In this document: in pieces, positions 42,193 to 63,100 of the stretch | Layout: the number at the start of each line of letters is the position of its first letter | Numbering within the stretch: position 1 is the first letter of the stretch | DNA from: Pelecanus crispus | Taxonomy: Eukaryota; Chordata; Aves; Pelecaniformes; Pelecanidae | Direction: 5' to 3' | DNA length: 64,000 nucleotides | Assembly (NCBI RefSeq): GCF_030463565.1 | Contig: NC_134652.1 | Span: 10,381,897-10,445,896, forward strand | Translations under genes and position numbers: made by a program | Notes under the pieces: model-generated | The model's database searches: none | What the model saw: only the letters and a program-made list of their open reading frames with translations | What the model was told of the DNA's origin: nothing

Positions 42193-42462
42193 TCATAGAA
42201 TCACGGAATGCTTTGGGTTGGAAGGGCCCTTTAGAGCCCACCCAGCCCAACCCCTGCAGTGAGCAGGGACAGCTTTAACCAGCCCAGGGTGCTCAGAGCC
42301 CCGTCCAGCCTGGCCTGGGATGTTCCCAGGGATGGGGCCTCCACCGCCTCTCTGGGCAACCTGTGCCAGTGCTTCACCACCTTCATTGTAAAAAATTTCT
42401 TCCTTATGTCTAGTCTAAATCTATTCTTCTTTAGTTTAAAACCATTATTCCTTGTCTTGTCG
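42193..42462 (-). repeat. CR1 LINE fragment, 3' end, ~270 bp
   Basis: Read on the plus strand it begins tcatagaatcacggaatg, ctttgggttggaagggccc, runs through cccagcccaacccctgcagt and tctctgggcaacctgtgcca, and ends near accattattccttgtc. This is the reverse complement of the avian CR1 3' end, so the element lies on the minus strand, 5'-truncated in the usual way. The open frame of ~100 codons over it is not a gene. This is the clearest taxonomic mark in the window. Confidence 0.93.
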
Positions 42463-44895
42463 AAAATATCCCAGCTTCAGTCAAGTCATGGGTGTGTCAG
42501 CGTGTGTAAGGAGAGGGAGGGAAAGCGCAGAGGCCTTGATGTAACAACTGCTTACGCTTGCTGCTGACCGTCCAGCTGCTGACTGCTTTGCTCGGCCTAA
42601 AACACGTCCCACTTAGTGCCGCCACCTCAGACACAGGGTTCAGACCTTCCCTACGGAAGTGATGTGCTCTCCCAAGCCCTGCTGTGTAAAGAAGATATTA
42701 AACCTGCCTTCTCATTAGTAAATAAAGATGGCGTTAGAACAACTTTTCAGTTCTCAAGGACATAATTGCAATGATAGCTTCAAAGATCAACAATAACATT
42801 GCAGCTCCATGGATGGAACTCATAAGCAAATATAGAGCACAGGGGTAAATTTGACTAAATATTTGGTTTTACTGAAGCAACCTGTTCATTAATATCTAAC
42901 TAATCCTTAATACTGCAGCTTTTTTCAGTGTTTGGAAAATATACCCACAGTCTACCGCCTGTTGTTAGGAGCTCTGAGCGCTGGTAAGGCCACAGACTCT
43001 GCTTAAGGGAATGCCCAAGAGGAAAAATATGGAGAGACTTAACTAAGGGTTACAACTTGCTAATGCTTGTCCGAAAAATGAAAGAAACAACGTGCTGCTG
43101 TAGCAATACTTTAGAAAGCTATTTTTTTTACACTTGAAGTCTGAAATCCTCACCTCTGCTTTGATTTCTGTGCTTAAGGAAGAGGGCAAAGGAGAACAAA
43201 CCGGCTCTAGAAAGCCCAGTTACAGCGAGGGTAGAATTTTGCTACATGCAGCGGCACATAAGATAGCCATCAGGTATCATTTTCAGTTTCTGGTGGGATT
43301 GTGTGCACGAAATACCAGGGTGACAGGCAGAAAAGATAAAATTCAGATATGGCAGCAGGGTCATGATTTTGAACAGCCACAGGAAACCACTTCAGATGGG
43401 AAGGACAGGGCAGGGAGAGAAGCCTTTTAAAGCCCCGTCTACCCGATCTCCGGGTAAGTTCCTCTTGGCAGGAGACTGCAGAATGCCTTGCAATAACAAG
43501 AAAATATCTTGGCCCTGGTAGCGAACTTCACATGAAAGGCTCCTTTCCCTTGCCTTTAGAAACAACCTAATTAATTGTTTCCTAGAGCAGTGACTTTGTG
43601 ACCGCAGAAATCTCTACCAGGCAATCAGAGCCTCCCTGGGTTCTGGCAAAATGCGCAAGTCCAGCTCAGTCACACAAATGCCATTAGACACACAAACATC
43701 ATAGACTTGTTTGCACATAGAATGTGCAAGTCTGTGTACATACAGGCTTATTGCTTTAAGAATAATTAAATAAAAACTGGGGGTGAAGGTGTCATTTCAG
43801 AGATGACGACTGAAAGCAATTAAACTTCCAGCTTTATGATCTGAGGCAAATGCTCACTAAGATGCTGAGAGACGACACAACCCTGCCTAAGCTAGCTGAG
43901 TTAGGCTTGGCAGAAGCTTTAGATGCACTTTATAACAAAACATAGAAATTGCAAATAAATTTGTTTGAATGTTTGTCACATTCAGACTTGGTGCATCAGG
44001 CTAAGCTAAACATATTTAATCTGGATGGAAATCAGAAAGCTGAGTTTTAGACGTGGCATGTATAAATGTTTTAAATATTTGAATGGATTAATAGGCATGA
44101 GGAATAATCTTTAGCAAGGGGAAAGAAATTCAACAGAGCTACACATACTATTGCTGGGGCTCACCTACAGTAAATATGCCAGAATGGCCATGATGCTTTC
44201 ATTAACAATAAATCACTGTATCAATAAAAACACAATGAGCAGCATAAACAAGGGATTATCTTCGTAGGTATGTTGGCATCGGTCCTCAGTTGTATTGGTG
44301 CACACGAGAAGCCTGTATTAGTACTCTATATCCATATGTTCTTAGTCAAACCTGCAAAACTGTTATCCCAGTAGAACAATTAAAACAATTGTATTTTTTA
44401 GAAGCTGCTGTTAAAATACGGTTCAACCATAATTATTAAACAGGCACCCACACACTGCAAACTGTGGTCCAGCCTCGCCACAGTAATATGGCTAACGAAC
44501 AGTGCTTCAAAGCGGAGCTCAGTGCAGCGAGATCTGTTCCAGTAGCTAAGCTTGCTCTGGGATCGCTGCAATAAACTGAAGGCTACAAAACAGTCAGTCT
44601 GTGACTCATGCAGTACGCCATTTCTCATCTCTCTTATGTGCAGAAATGGAATAAAACCAGATCTCTTGTTTCCAGACCACTGTGTAACATTGAAACTGGG
44701 GAATCCTCATGCCTGCACGCTGTTTTATCAACCCTCTGGTCACAGAATGGCCAGCTGAGACCCACGACTGCAGAGCCCTGTGGGAAAGGGAGTGTGAAAC
44801 GAATGGTACCTGTTAATTAAAGGATTTTAATCAAGCTGTAACCCCTTACAGCAGACGCATTTCATAACTTCCACATCTGTGTTCATGTAAAGATT
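42463..44895. other. Intergenic, between CR1 copy and putative NHLRC2 3' end
   Basis: No gene recognised. High-complexity stretches around 43,790-43,870 (cagctttatgatctgaggca) and 44,805-44,885 could be regulatory. Open frames at 43,134-43,430 and 44,398-44,628 show no known protein. Confidence 0.6.
44805..44885. promoter_or_regulatory. Candidate regulatory block beside the putative NHLRC2 3' end
   Basis: Contains ttaattaaaggattttaatc, aagctgtaacccctt with homeobox-type TTAATTAA and TAATC words. It lies just beyond the candidate poly(A) signal. Evidence is composition only. Confidence 0.2.
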
Positions 44896-44945
44896 GACAG
44901 ACAAACCCAGCCTCGAAAGAAAAGATAAAATTTTTAATGTTTATT
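44896..44945 (-). terminator. Candidate distal poly(A) signal and downstream element
   Basis: On the minus strand AATAAA (44,945-44,940) is followed after ~20 nt by a U-rich stretch (TTTTATCTTTTCTTTC) and then a G/U-rich stretch (TGGGTTTGTCTGTC at ~44,909-44,896). Signal plus downstream element is the usual layout of a cleavage site. It is oriented correctly for NHLRC2 but 8 kb from its stop codon. Nearer AATAAA words could be used instead. Confidence 0.4.
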
Positions 44946-47900
44946 TTTCCAGGAAACAGCTTTACAAGGAGAAAGAGGTTTCACAGGAGAAAGAGTACAT
45001 TCTTTAATCACTGTTTATTTGTTGAACTAATATCTGAGGCTGACATTTCTTCTACAGTGTATTTATTTGTTCTCATGATATTACAGGACATTTACCTTTT
45101 ATTTAAAAAGGATCATAATCCATGAATATTGTTAAGAACACTATTAGGCAATGCTGTATGTAAAGAACTTACATAATCTACATCAGCTGTAGGTGAAGTG
45201 CCTTCAGTTTTCTTTGCATATTTTGTAGCAACAAACATAAAACACATCTTTTAAATGTTCAGATATTTGAAAGGCTTTGCATCACATGGAATGGAAAAAC
45301 AGAGGTTTAGTATCTCAAAGAGCAGACAAAAATATTCCAATGTCCACAAAGCAACACTCAAGATCTCAAGGAAGAAAAATATCCCTGTCTTTCCCCTTAA
45401 ACCGTATGGAGACATTTATTAAGGTGTTAAGTGCTCAAATGTGACTTTCCTCACTAGTATTACACTGCTGGGGTTTTTAGACATCCCACATCATTACCTA
45501 AATGAAGTTACATGGTTTCACAGTGAGAGAACCTGACCCTTCCTAGTTGCCTCTACACACAACCATTAAACCATTCTGCCATTTAAAGAATATTTACTGA
45601 TCTGTAGAACAGGGGGAAAAAAATAAAACCAAAACAAAGACCAACCCTCCACCCCCCAAATACCAAGATTTTAGATCAATGAACATTTTGCCTTCCATCT
45701 CACTCATATCACAATTTCAGCAAGATGTTTGAAATCTCCTTGCCAAGTTTGTTCTGAAGTGTATAGAAGACGTAACAACAGTTTCACAAGATTGAGAAAA
45801 AACATTTTAAAGTTCTTCATAAGAAGAGTAGCTTGAACAAAAAGCACTTTAATTTCAACATTATTCAAAAACATAAGGGAGAAGAAAAACTCTTCACAGT
45901 TTCAGAATTAGGCGAGAATTAAACCCCCCTGAAGCTTGCAAACCACGAAGGTCGAACACCTTGCTTCCATCAGTACTCCAGTGTTTCTGTAAAGATACAC
46001 TTTCAAGTATTGTTATGGAAGGCACTGATTTTTTCCTTCAGCCATCATAATGTAATGAAAATGCAAAATTTCTGTCACATTGGGCTAAACTACTGGCCCT
46101 AAACATATCTGCTGCTCATCTTGGAGCACCTGGATTTCACCCAGTTGCAGCTTTACAACTACCTTATTTTTCTTTATTAATTTCTTTGTAAAAATCACAC
46201 AGACCCATCACAGGTTTTAATGATACAATGATTAATGGTACATTTATGTAATGATTTACAGAAGAGAAAGTTTTAATTGCACTAATTCTCATTCAAAAGT
46301 AAAAGCAGATCGCTCTGAAGTTAAACATTCAAAATATAAAATATTTAGCAATTCTGTTCCTTCACTTTACTATCAATTCCAAATTTTAAAAATCTGGAAG
46401 CCAGTTATCTGATATAGGCAACTCTCAAGACAGATTCCTTGAATGGATGGTTCAAAACCAGGTATTTCAGTTTAGTCAAAAGCTTGAAAAACAAGCTCTT
46501 ATTTTTAAAAAACATGAATGTAAAATCAAATTGGGAATCATTATCTTGCTTTCTATGAAATCTGACAATTGCCAGATGGGTTGAGTTTCTAAATACTTAG
46601 TCAAAAGGGGGAAAATATAGTGTGGAATATTGTTCTTCTGAGGCATGTTGAGTACAGAGCATTAAATTAAGGTAGACTTACGAACAGATTTTTACAAGTG
46701 GGATTTCTTTAGCTCAAAATCGTTGATGTTTCAAAGGAACTAGGCAAGACTTGAAAAATACTTGCAATTCTTTTGCTTAGCCCTGGGGCCTGCAATTGAA
46801 CAAACAGTTCTCTGGTACACTTGAAAGCAATGGACCAGCGAAGAGGTACAGTAATTATAGCTGCACAAACACTCCGCAAGTTATATCCAGGTTTCTAATT
46901 TTGCAGCTGTGACAAAATTTTGTTACCCTCTGAAAATAATTAAGCACAAGCTGCAACAAGATAGCAAACTGGGGTATCTTTCAAACCACCTAATAGCCAA
47001 AGTATTTAATTTATAGTATCAAAGTTTCCTGAAACTAAGAACCATTAAAATCCCTGCATAGGCTACTCAAGTTTGATGGCATGCTCTGGGAGGCCTAGAA
47101 ACAACTGCAGAACCTCACTGGACAGGGCCAGAGGTAAAGGTAAAAATTCCGATGGTAGCTGCATCAGTGTAAAGCTTGATGAAGTTGACCTGAGGACATC
47201 ATCTTACTCTAATGCTACCTAGAAGCATGGGGGAGGGTCCAGATAGGTCCTAGATTCCAGTAATTATTACCAGGTTATCTTAAGATAAAGAGTGCTAATG
47301 AATCAATTAAATGAAGATTTTTTGCAGGAATAATAAGGGTAGAATTCTTCCCTTCTGTAGGGAGAAAGATTTTATAGGCTGTAAAGAGAAGTACAGGTGC
47401 TAGGAAGCAGGAAACCCCAGAAAGCCAGTATGCACTAGGACTATCCATTTTGAGGATTAGAGTTGTGGTATAACTCATCCCAAAATCCTCACCTCATTTG
47501 CAACCCTTCTGGAGTGAGCTTCCAGGTAACGCTATCTTTTTACGATGGGACAGCCCTATTGCACTTTCTGTTTACATCCCCATCCCTACAGCAGGGGAGG
47601 GGCAAGGAGCTGGTAGAGGGAATTATCCTACTTGGATCCCTCCATGGTAACAAGACACTGGCTGCATTTCACTCTTGGGGAAACTACAGGAGGAAAAGAT
47701 AGATCCAAAAACTAACCAAAATCCCCCATAATATTATGACAAAGAAACTAAGATAAACTCGGAAACTCAATCATGGGTGCGTTGAATCCTTAAGAAGAAT
47801 GAATCCTAATCCTTATCGAGAGTAAGTGATTTTACATATGATAGTACAAAAACTATAAAATGTAAGAACAGCTGCTTCTGATGGAAGACAGTAGTCGAAT

Positions 47901-50900
47901 TTGGTTATATGACATAATGGAATGTAAAATATTAGAAATACCATTTCTAAATTCATGATCTGTTGTAGAATACAAAGACAGATGTGGTGGTTTAATTAAA
48001 AAATAACCAAGTCTTACATTTTCAACAACTGTCTCCAACTAATTGTCACCATTCTTATACTTTCCCTGCTTGAGACAGAGAAGCTCCTCTAATCCCTGAC
48101 AAACTGATTTCGATGAAAGTTATAATGATTAATTCTAAATACTAAATCTTTGCTAACATAAATCAGTAATTTTAATTGATTATATGAACAACTGAGCTGG
48201 CAGATTTGCGTGGAGAGTTACTGTGGGTGGTTGATAAGCTGCTGTGCATGGTAAATTCTCCTCAAGTAGCACAACTGCAGCCTGAAGGACACATATACAC
48301 AACGTGTCACAGCATCTCTTGCACATTATGCAAGCAAGAAAACTTACTTTTGAGTTGCAATACACAGTTTATGAACACACTTCTGCAACAGTTCAGCTGC
48401 AATGTGTCTCTGAGGTAAGTCTTAATGAATAACAAGTGATTTTAAAAAATTACAGATCATAAGAATGTACATAAATCTCTGCTATTGTCTGCTAAACTAT
48501 AAGCCATTTTCAACTAGATGTATCACTCGTAACTCTACAAAGTCAGACATTTAAAGCTTCCATGTATGTAGAAAACCTTGTTAGGAATCAAAAATTCAAG
48601 AGAAATTGTGGTCAATAATACAACTCTCTTTGCGAAAATAAATAGTCAATAATTAAAGAAACAGAAGGACATGCCCCTGCACAAGAAGGAAAGTCACTTC
48701 ATTCTGATCATCCCCCTCCTCTGAGCAAGACAAAAGGAATATGTTTTTCTTGACGTTCTCAAAAAAATTGTTTTATTCATGGCTTGAGCTACAAGATTTG
48801 CCCATTGGAGTAAAAAAAGTGCATTAAGAATATATACAATGTACTGGAAGCCATATACACCTCTTCTGAGGCTAAGCAGATAAGGCATTTACATGATGGT
48901 ATAAAATTACGTTCTCATTTATTACTCAGCTGGTCTGTACTTGCTTTGTATCACGACATCACCACAGCATTATACAAACATAATGCTCTACAAGTGGAAG
49001 ACATGAGAGGCAAAACACGAACTATGAATAAGTACATCCAGTAGAAAAACCCAAAATGACATGTGAGAATCTAACACAAAAAGGAATCAACTAAAAATGT
49101 ATGCATAAAATATGTGCCCATCCATAGGTTTACACAGTCAGCATCCCTCCTCTTCCTCCAACAGAAGGGAACAAACTACCGAAAGTTACTACTGCATTCA
49201 AACAACATGAAAGAGCTATTAAAATACATTACGCTCCCTCTTTGAAACCACATTATCTTTTTCCTAGTCTAATGAAGAATATTGTACTGTAATTAAATAA
49301 AATTTCTAAAAACATCTTAAAGAACTATTAATATATTCATTCAAACCCAAAAGCAGTTGCAGAAAAGCAAACATTAGAACTAAACTGCAAATGTCACTGA
49401 ACTTGTTTCCATTATACAATACAGCCATGACTAATATTATTTAGAGATTTTCTATAGCAATTTATTAATTTATTAAGGTCTGATGCATAACCTATTAAAG
49501 TCAGTAGAAAGACATGTTTTGAAAAGACCTTGAATTACACACTTTTACTGTAAGACACAAATCTGGGAGTGCTGAGCTATATCAATCTGCTCAGAATTTT
49601 TATATCAGGAAACGCTAATAAACTAACTTACCATACAAAGAGATAGCAGTCATCAATATATCTTATTTTTCAGTATTGAGACACAGTAGTAACATTTTCT
49701 ATTTTTCTGAATCATATTTTGGGGATGCTTTCTGGTACTTAACTGAAAGAAATTTCTCTAGCTTGTACATGCTATTCTGTTTGCCTGTCTGGTTACATTC
49801 ACAGCACTTGCCGCTTTACTGTAAGAACTATCTTGTAAACCCTGGAGGAAGCAATGGAAATAGTATCCCTAAACATCATAAGCTTTTAAAACCCATGTTT
49901 TTCTAATTACAGAACATTCAAATGTCTGTATACCACAAGTGAAACAGAAGGAGTGACTCCGGGAGTGTGTATGCTATTCCTTGGACAAACAAAACATAGC
50001 GTTGGGCTGTATGATTAAAGGCCAATCACAGTGAACACACAGGCCGAGTGAGTGAGGAGCAGAAGAACCCCAGTGACCTCATCAGCGAGAACTGGCGCAC
50101 ACTGAGAATCAGCTGCTCCTAAGATGATGAAGGACAATGATTACAGCAGTGTTCCTGTGTGAAACCCACTAAAATGAGTCAGTTAAAGCAGCTCTCCCTT
50201 GCAAACTAGAGGATTATTATCTAAAAGAGTTTAGGATTTACTGGATTCGGGGGAAAAGGATTTTGGGATACAAAGATTTTCTTTGTAAATAGGGGGTTGT
50301 GTGTCTTTTTGAGACGGTATCACACCTTCTGCCTCTCCTTTAGCATAAAGTCATTACAGTGCAGTAGCAAAGAACACTCTGAGAAGAGTAGCACGGATAT
50401 AGTATACCACCCCCCACTCCCCTAGTTTATGTAAGGTTCAGTTGTCTGCCATGTGACATGGACTTAAAAGAAAAGAAAAGAAAAAAATGGTTCAAACAGA
50501 TATATTCCTGCTCTCCATTAGTAAAGCTGAAACTGTTTTCCTTGAAATACAATTGCTTAAAATTTGGCTACAACTAAACATTTAAAAGTCCTTTAGAGTT
50601 AAAAGTCCTTTAGAGTGGACTTCAGCTTGATGCTTATGCAACAGTTTTCCTACTACCTAGTATCACCCTTTCCCAATAAGCTTATAGCGGTTCTGAGCGT
50701 GTCTACATACAGTGACCAAAAGTTGAAACTTGAAAACAAAAAGGATATGACACTTAAACACACATTTATATATGTACATTTAGATAGAAAGCATATCTAC
50801 AATGCTATATTTAAACATTACACACTATAGTTAAATAAAGTTAGGAATACAGCGTCTTTCCCCTACAGCAATACATTAATTAAAAAGTGTCAATAAGAAA

Positions 50901-53018
50901 ACAGATTTGTTGACTTTTTTTTTTTTTCTGAATACTGGAATACAGGCAGAATTTGACAATCTCATCCAATTGAAACAGACAAATACAATGTCATTGTAGT
51001 TGAAAATGAGAGAAAAAAAAAATCCATCTGCTGAATTGTATGTTCAAGATAACTGTAAGAGTTTGGTTCATTATTCTGAACTTCTGAAACTAATGCTTGT
51101 TTATTTCAGTAAGCAACAGAAAATTTGTGGTCTAGCTGGAAGCTGTTCTAAGGTTTCCTGGCTACTATCCAAAGTTAAACAAACAAACAAAAAATTCTGA
51201 AAGAGTGAGTTATACTAAAGTGTAAAAAATGCTAAATGCCCAAATCAGTTTCTTTACCTTCATCTCTCCAATAGCATTTGCAATCTGTGAACAAAAGCAG
51301 CAAAGCTTTCTTCTTCTTCAAAATGGCATGTGAGAATTGAGAGGCTTACCCAAAGGAGCTGAAACACTGAATTAGAAAAGTTGCTTAAAAAACAAACACA
51401 AGAAAAATAATAGTTCAGCCCTTGCCCTGCTGACAGGTGAGATAATGACCATTTCTGGTACTACAGAGAACTTGCAGATAGACTGGCATTTCAATGGAAG
51501 GAAAACCACACCAGTCCATATGGTTCCCTTAAAACAAAAGCCCGTCGGGTTCATGACCAACATTTCAGTCAGCCTTTAAGTAAGAAAGAGCAACAACAAA
51601 TCATACCGGGCATTTACTGACAGGTGTCAGGAACAATGGTGATTGTTTTCGAAAAGACTGTATAAAAATTCTTTCACTGCTGTACTTCATAATGTATGTG
51701 AAAATACTATCTTAAAACAAAATCGTCTTCTCAGAACTGATTCTCATGACCAGAGCACAGAGCCTAATCCAATTACCACTTAAACACTGTGGAAACTCTT
51801 CCAGTTCAAGTAAAAAAACTTGCACTCCCTCCCATATTCCTGCTACTTCCTATGGCAAATTGAAGGAATTTTACTTGCAGAACACTTAACCATCAAATGC
51901 AGGGTTTTGTAATACAGTTTTAAAGCACCTTACTCAAAGATTAGTTACCAGTTTTCTAGCAAAAGCTCAGAACCTCTAAACATGAATGCAAATAATCCAT
52001 TATTAAATATATAGTTCTGGTTCAGCGGCCACTATTACAAATTGGGGGACTAACAGTGACTTCAAAAGACTCTGAATCAGACTTCAAGAGTACAATATTC
52101 TTCTTGATATTATGTATTTGCAAGACAGAAGTCTTCAGACAAGTCTTTACAGAGAAATCATAAAAGTAGGAAAGTGATTCACCCTTGAAATGGTTGGCAT
52201 TTAATTTTTGCAGTTTAGATATTCAACCACTATCTATCACTTACTATAAAATGTAAATTGGTACAGATCAGAAAAACTGCAGCATGGGTTTGTGCGGTTT
52301 TTTTTCTTTATATATATACAGATTAGAGGCACATTCTTTTTTAGAAATCAGCATGAAATTCTTCTGTAGGAACTCGAACACTTCCTTTCACAGAAATTTT
52401 TCCATGAAACTATGCTCTTCATATAAGGCAGTCATATCTAGTTAAGCAAAAGACTCAGTTTGCATCAAATTAGAGCTGCACCTAGTTTAAGATGTATTTT
52501 CAAAATACATGTGTCATAAATGCCATTACAGAAAAATAAGCAAGATACTTCTTTTACAGCTAGAGAAATAAACTATTCATTTTGACATTCTATTAAAATT
52601 TAATAAGGGCACAAAAGGAATTTGCAACTGTTAGTCCAAAATGATCTAGTTATTCTAACAGTATGTACAGTGCAAAGAACTTCTTACAGTAACATCACAA
52701 AGTAACACCAGCTCTTTCAAAAGGACTCTAAAATTGTTGCTCATTGCTTAGAATGGCATACATCCAATAGATTCACAATTGGCAACAGAGTCTAGAGTAT
52801 TACAATATTATTGCTGCTACTGTAATGAAAAAAAATGAGGTTGTGATGATAAATTTTCACGTTAAGCTGTAGGGAAATCTACTTCATTTTACCAAGTATA
52901 TTATTTCTTAGCTTTGTCATAAGCTCCAGGAAAATGAGCAACAGAGAAAAGTTTTTCTCCTACAGAAATGGTGGATAGTAAAATAAAGTATGAAATTAGC
53001 TGGCTTTGGGTTAGTTGG
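44940..53018 (-). other. NHLRC2: Putative long 3' UTR of NHLRC2 (extent uncertain)
   Basis: About 8 kb after the NHLRC2 stop is AT-rich, lacks coding potential on either strand and shows no clear CR1 copy. On the minus strand it holds many AATAAA or ATTAAA words (for example near 51,100, 48,770 and 48,918) and ends with the candidate at 44,940-44,945. The 3' UTR must begin at 53,018; its end is inference. It also contains a perfect 17-bp tandem duplication (50,582-50,615), a T run near 50,920 and a more GC-rich block at 50,010-50,130. It could equally be a short UTR followed by intergenic DNA. Confidence 0.4.
50582..50615 (+). repeat. Perfect 17-bp tandem duplication
   Basis: ttaaaagtcctttagag occurs twice in direct contact (50,582-50,598 and 50,599-50,615) with no mismatch, inside the putative NHLRC2 3' UTR. 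The identity suggests a recent event. Confidence 0.9.
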
Positions 53019-60152
<7,134 letters not shown>

Positions 60153-63100
60153 CTGAAACTTTTAAAAATGGATGTATAAAAATAGATGAAAAAAACCCCT
60201 TTGGGAATGTTTTATAAAATAAAGAAATCAACAAACCAACCCTGCCGTCTACCCTACTCCAGCTCACTATCTGCCATGGGGTAAAAAAAAACTACCCAAA
60301 AAACAAACCACCAAAGAACAGAGAAAAAGGAGGAAAGAGAGAACACCTTTCATCTACCAAGAACTCTGCTATTTTTCTTCTGTACTCTTCCCAAGGATAT
60401 AAATATTGTGTTTTTAATATCCCTACCTGGTAAAGGCAATACTTAAAATGGGATTTGCTCTTTGCAACACTTTGTATTGGGTCCATATTTCACCTATCAT
60501 TTTTGGATTCATACTGACCAACAAATATGTACGTATCTTTGCTAAGCATAGGTTTTGGTGGGGTGGGTGGGGTTTTTTTACTAAGCTAGCGACAAAATTA
60601 GATATTCAAAAAAACTACTGGCAATTGTATACAGGTTTTGAGAAATAATAGTGGCAGTACCTTTGTTATATTATGTACAGAGTACATAATGTTTTTAAGA
60701 TAAGGGTAACATGCTTGGGTGTCATGTAGATTTACTCTCTGGAGAGCAACAACTGCTGTTTATTCAAAGATTAGATGTGATGTGGGCAACTACTAATTTC
60801 GCCCTGCACTAACCATCCAGTTTCCAAGTTGTACTCCCTATGCACATGTACATGTGGTATCACAAATGTTTAATCTCAAAGTATAACACTGCTGTTCACC
60901 AATCTGAATCTATAACATTACACAAAACTTGCCCAGGCAATGCTTCACAAATAAAGTGATACAAAAGGAAAAAGAAAAACATATAAACACTCTATAGCTT
61001 TAAACATATCACACGACAGCATAAGAATGCATGAAGACAAGTGGTGAAAGACCATTAAAAAAACCCCACAAAACAAAACAAATTTACTTATCTCAGACTT
61101 CTCTGAAAATCTTAAGGAACAGAAAGTTGACATTTAAAAACTGCATTAAAATGGGGACACTATTATCTTTCTAACACTGTACTCGTCTATACACATTGTA
61201 AACAACTGTCCCACCTAGTCAGCGATAACATTAAAATGTTTTTCTAAATGAACGTATGAGGTATGGGAATAACTATTAGCCAGTCAACAGAAAAATACCT
61301 TCAAATTACTCACAGAAACTTTTTATTCATGTGAATAAAAATAAAACACTGTGCATCTCAGCTGCTTCTGCAAACAATCTCATACCATCCCCACCTCCCG
61401 CCCCCCCCCCCCCTCCATTTTGGAGTGTCAAAATAAAAGCAATTATATACAAAATGCTTGCAAGCATTTTAAACCTGAGAAGTTAGTCCAAAACAATCTT
61501 CCTAAAATGAAATTACCGCTATTGCCCCAACTGAGATCCTGCTGCTGTTCTTCTAATCCTAAACCTTTCTTCCATTACACACTTCAAGAGGGGGGAAAAA
61601 AGCATCCTTCTGTCTCCAGAATCAATTTCCTCATACTGTGAGCTCTCTTCAGAGTAGTACTGGTATGATTTGAATGCAGTTAATCTTCAGCCTTTTCTGT
61701 TTCTTGGATCAAGATACAAGTTTCCAAGACTGCGATCAAAGGAACTGTGCTGACTTTCTTCTGCACCATGTGGCTCCACGTTTTGACGCAAACTAGAGCT
61801 CCAAGAATAAAAGTCGAACTTCCAAAGCACCTAAAAGCTTTTTGTTGAGCAGGAAAGTTTGCAGAATGAGTTGGAAAACACGTTTTATGAGTCACCAGAG
61901 ATGTTCCCATGCCAAGAACACCCCAATAAAAAAACCACCAACCCTACAGAATCACCTTTGATTAGAGCTTGTTTCCAAGAGATTTAAATTGAGAAAATGG
62001 CCTATGAATTCATTTCACTACTTCCTATATTGCACATGTTCAACTTCATGACTTTATGTTTCCATGATGCATATTTTGCACTTTTCAGATGCTCCTATTC
62101 CGAGTACCCCAGAATGAACAATGCTAAAATCACTGGTCAATTCAGAAAGTGAGCTTTTTATCTTGCTGTGCTGTGCAGTTCATTCCGAGGGATCTCAAAA
62201 AGTGCTCTGTTAATTATTTAATATTCACTTCATCCACCAATGAAATGAAGGAGTAAGACTAGAACTGAGCACTTTAGAAAAAGCTATTCCATTCTTCATC
62301 TATCCAGTGCTCTAATTCCACCCACTGAAAACTCCCTTGTGACAGCTACACGTTGAAAAATTGAAAAGGTTTCTTACTCTAATTCTGCACACTGAAAGGC
62401 TTATCAAATATGAGACACAGGGAAAAAGTATCAATGTTAATTTCAAATTTTGCTGAATATGTAAGACCCATAGATAGAAGATCCTTTCTTCAACTAGAGA
62501 ACAAGACAGGAAAAATAAGTAAGGGCTCCATAACTGTCATAAATTTTAATGCAACTTAAATATTTTCTCCTGGATGGCAATTAGAACAAAGAGAATGGAT
62601 GCATGCATGGAAACAGCACAGGCATACTGAATTGTGGAAAATGTGTCAGAACTTTAATAAAAAAATTTATACAAAACCAGAAAAGTAAAAACAATGCCTA
62701 TAGTTGGACAGCTAAGGTATTTTATCACACAATGGTCCTGACACTATGGAGTTTAATGCTTTATGTTCTGAAACAAAAGACAGAAAAACCTCTTCTTTGA
62801 GGATAGAAGAGTTTGAGGACATGTCACCATTGTCATCCTTGCACCATTCTCGCAGGAGAAGGGGGCCAGGAAGAACCAGCATGCTAAAATTATGGTAATG
62901 CCATCATTTTCATAACTGCTTATCATCCTTGAATGGAAAGAATTTATTTTTAAATAATTTATTACAAAACAACATAAAAGAACAAAGCAATTCTTTTACA
63001 TTTATTCAATTAAGCACCACATTCCAACCTATCTTGAGCTGTTTTAAAAATCAGTGTAGTTTCTCCTTATTAGGGTATGTGCTTTCTTATCTTTAGTGCT

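Noticed and set aside
42259..42567. 102-codon plus-strand open frame
   Set aside because: It runs through the CR1 fragment in antisense; a G+C-rich repeat gives open frames without meaning.
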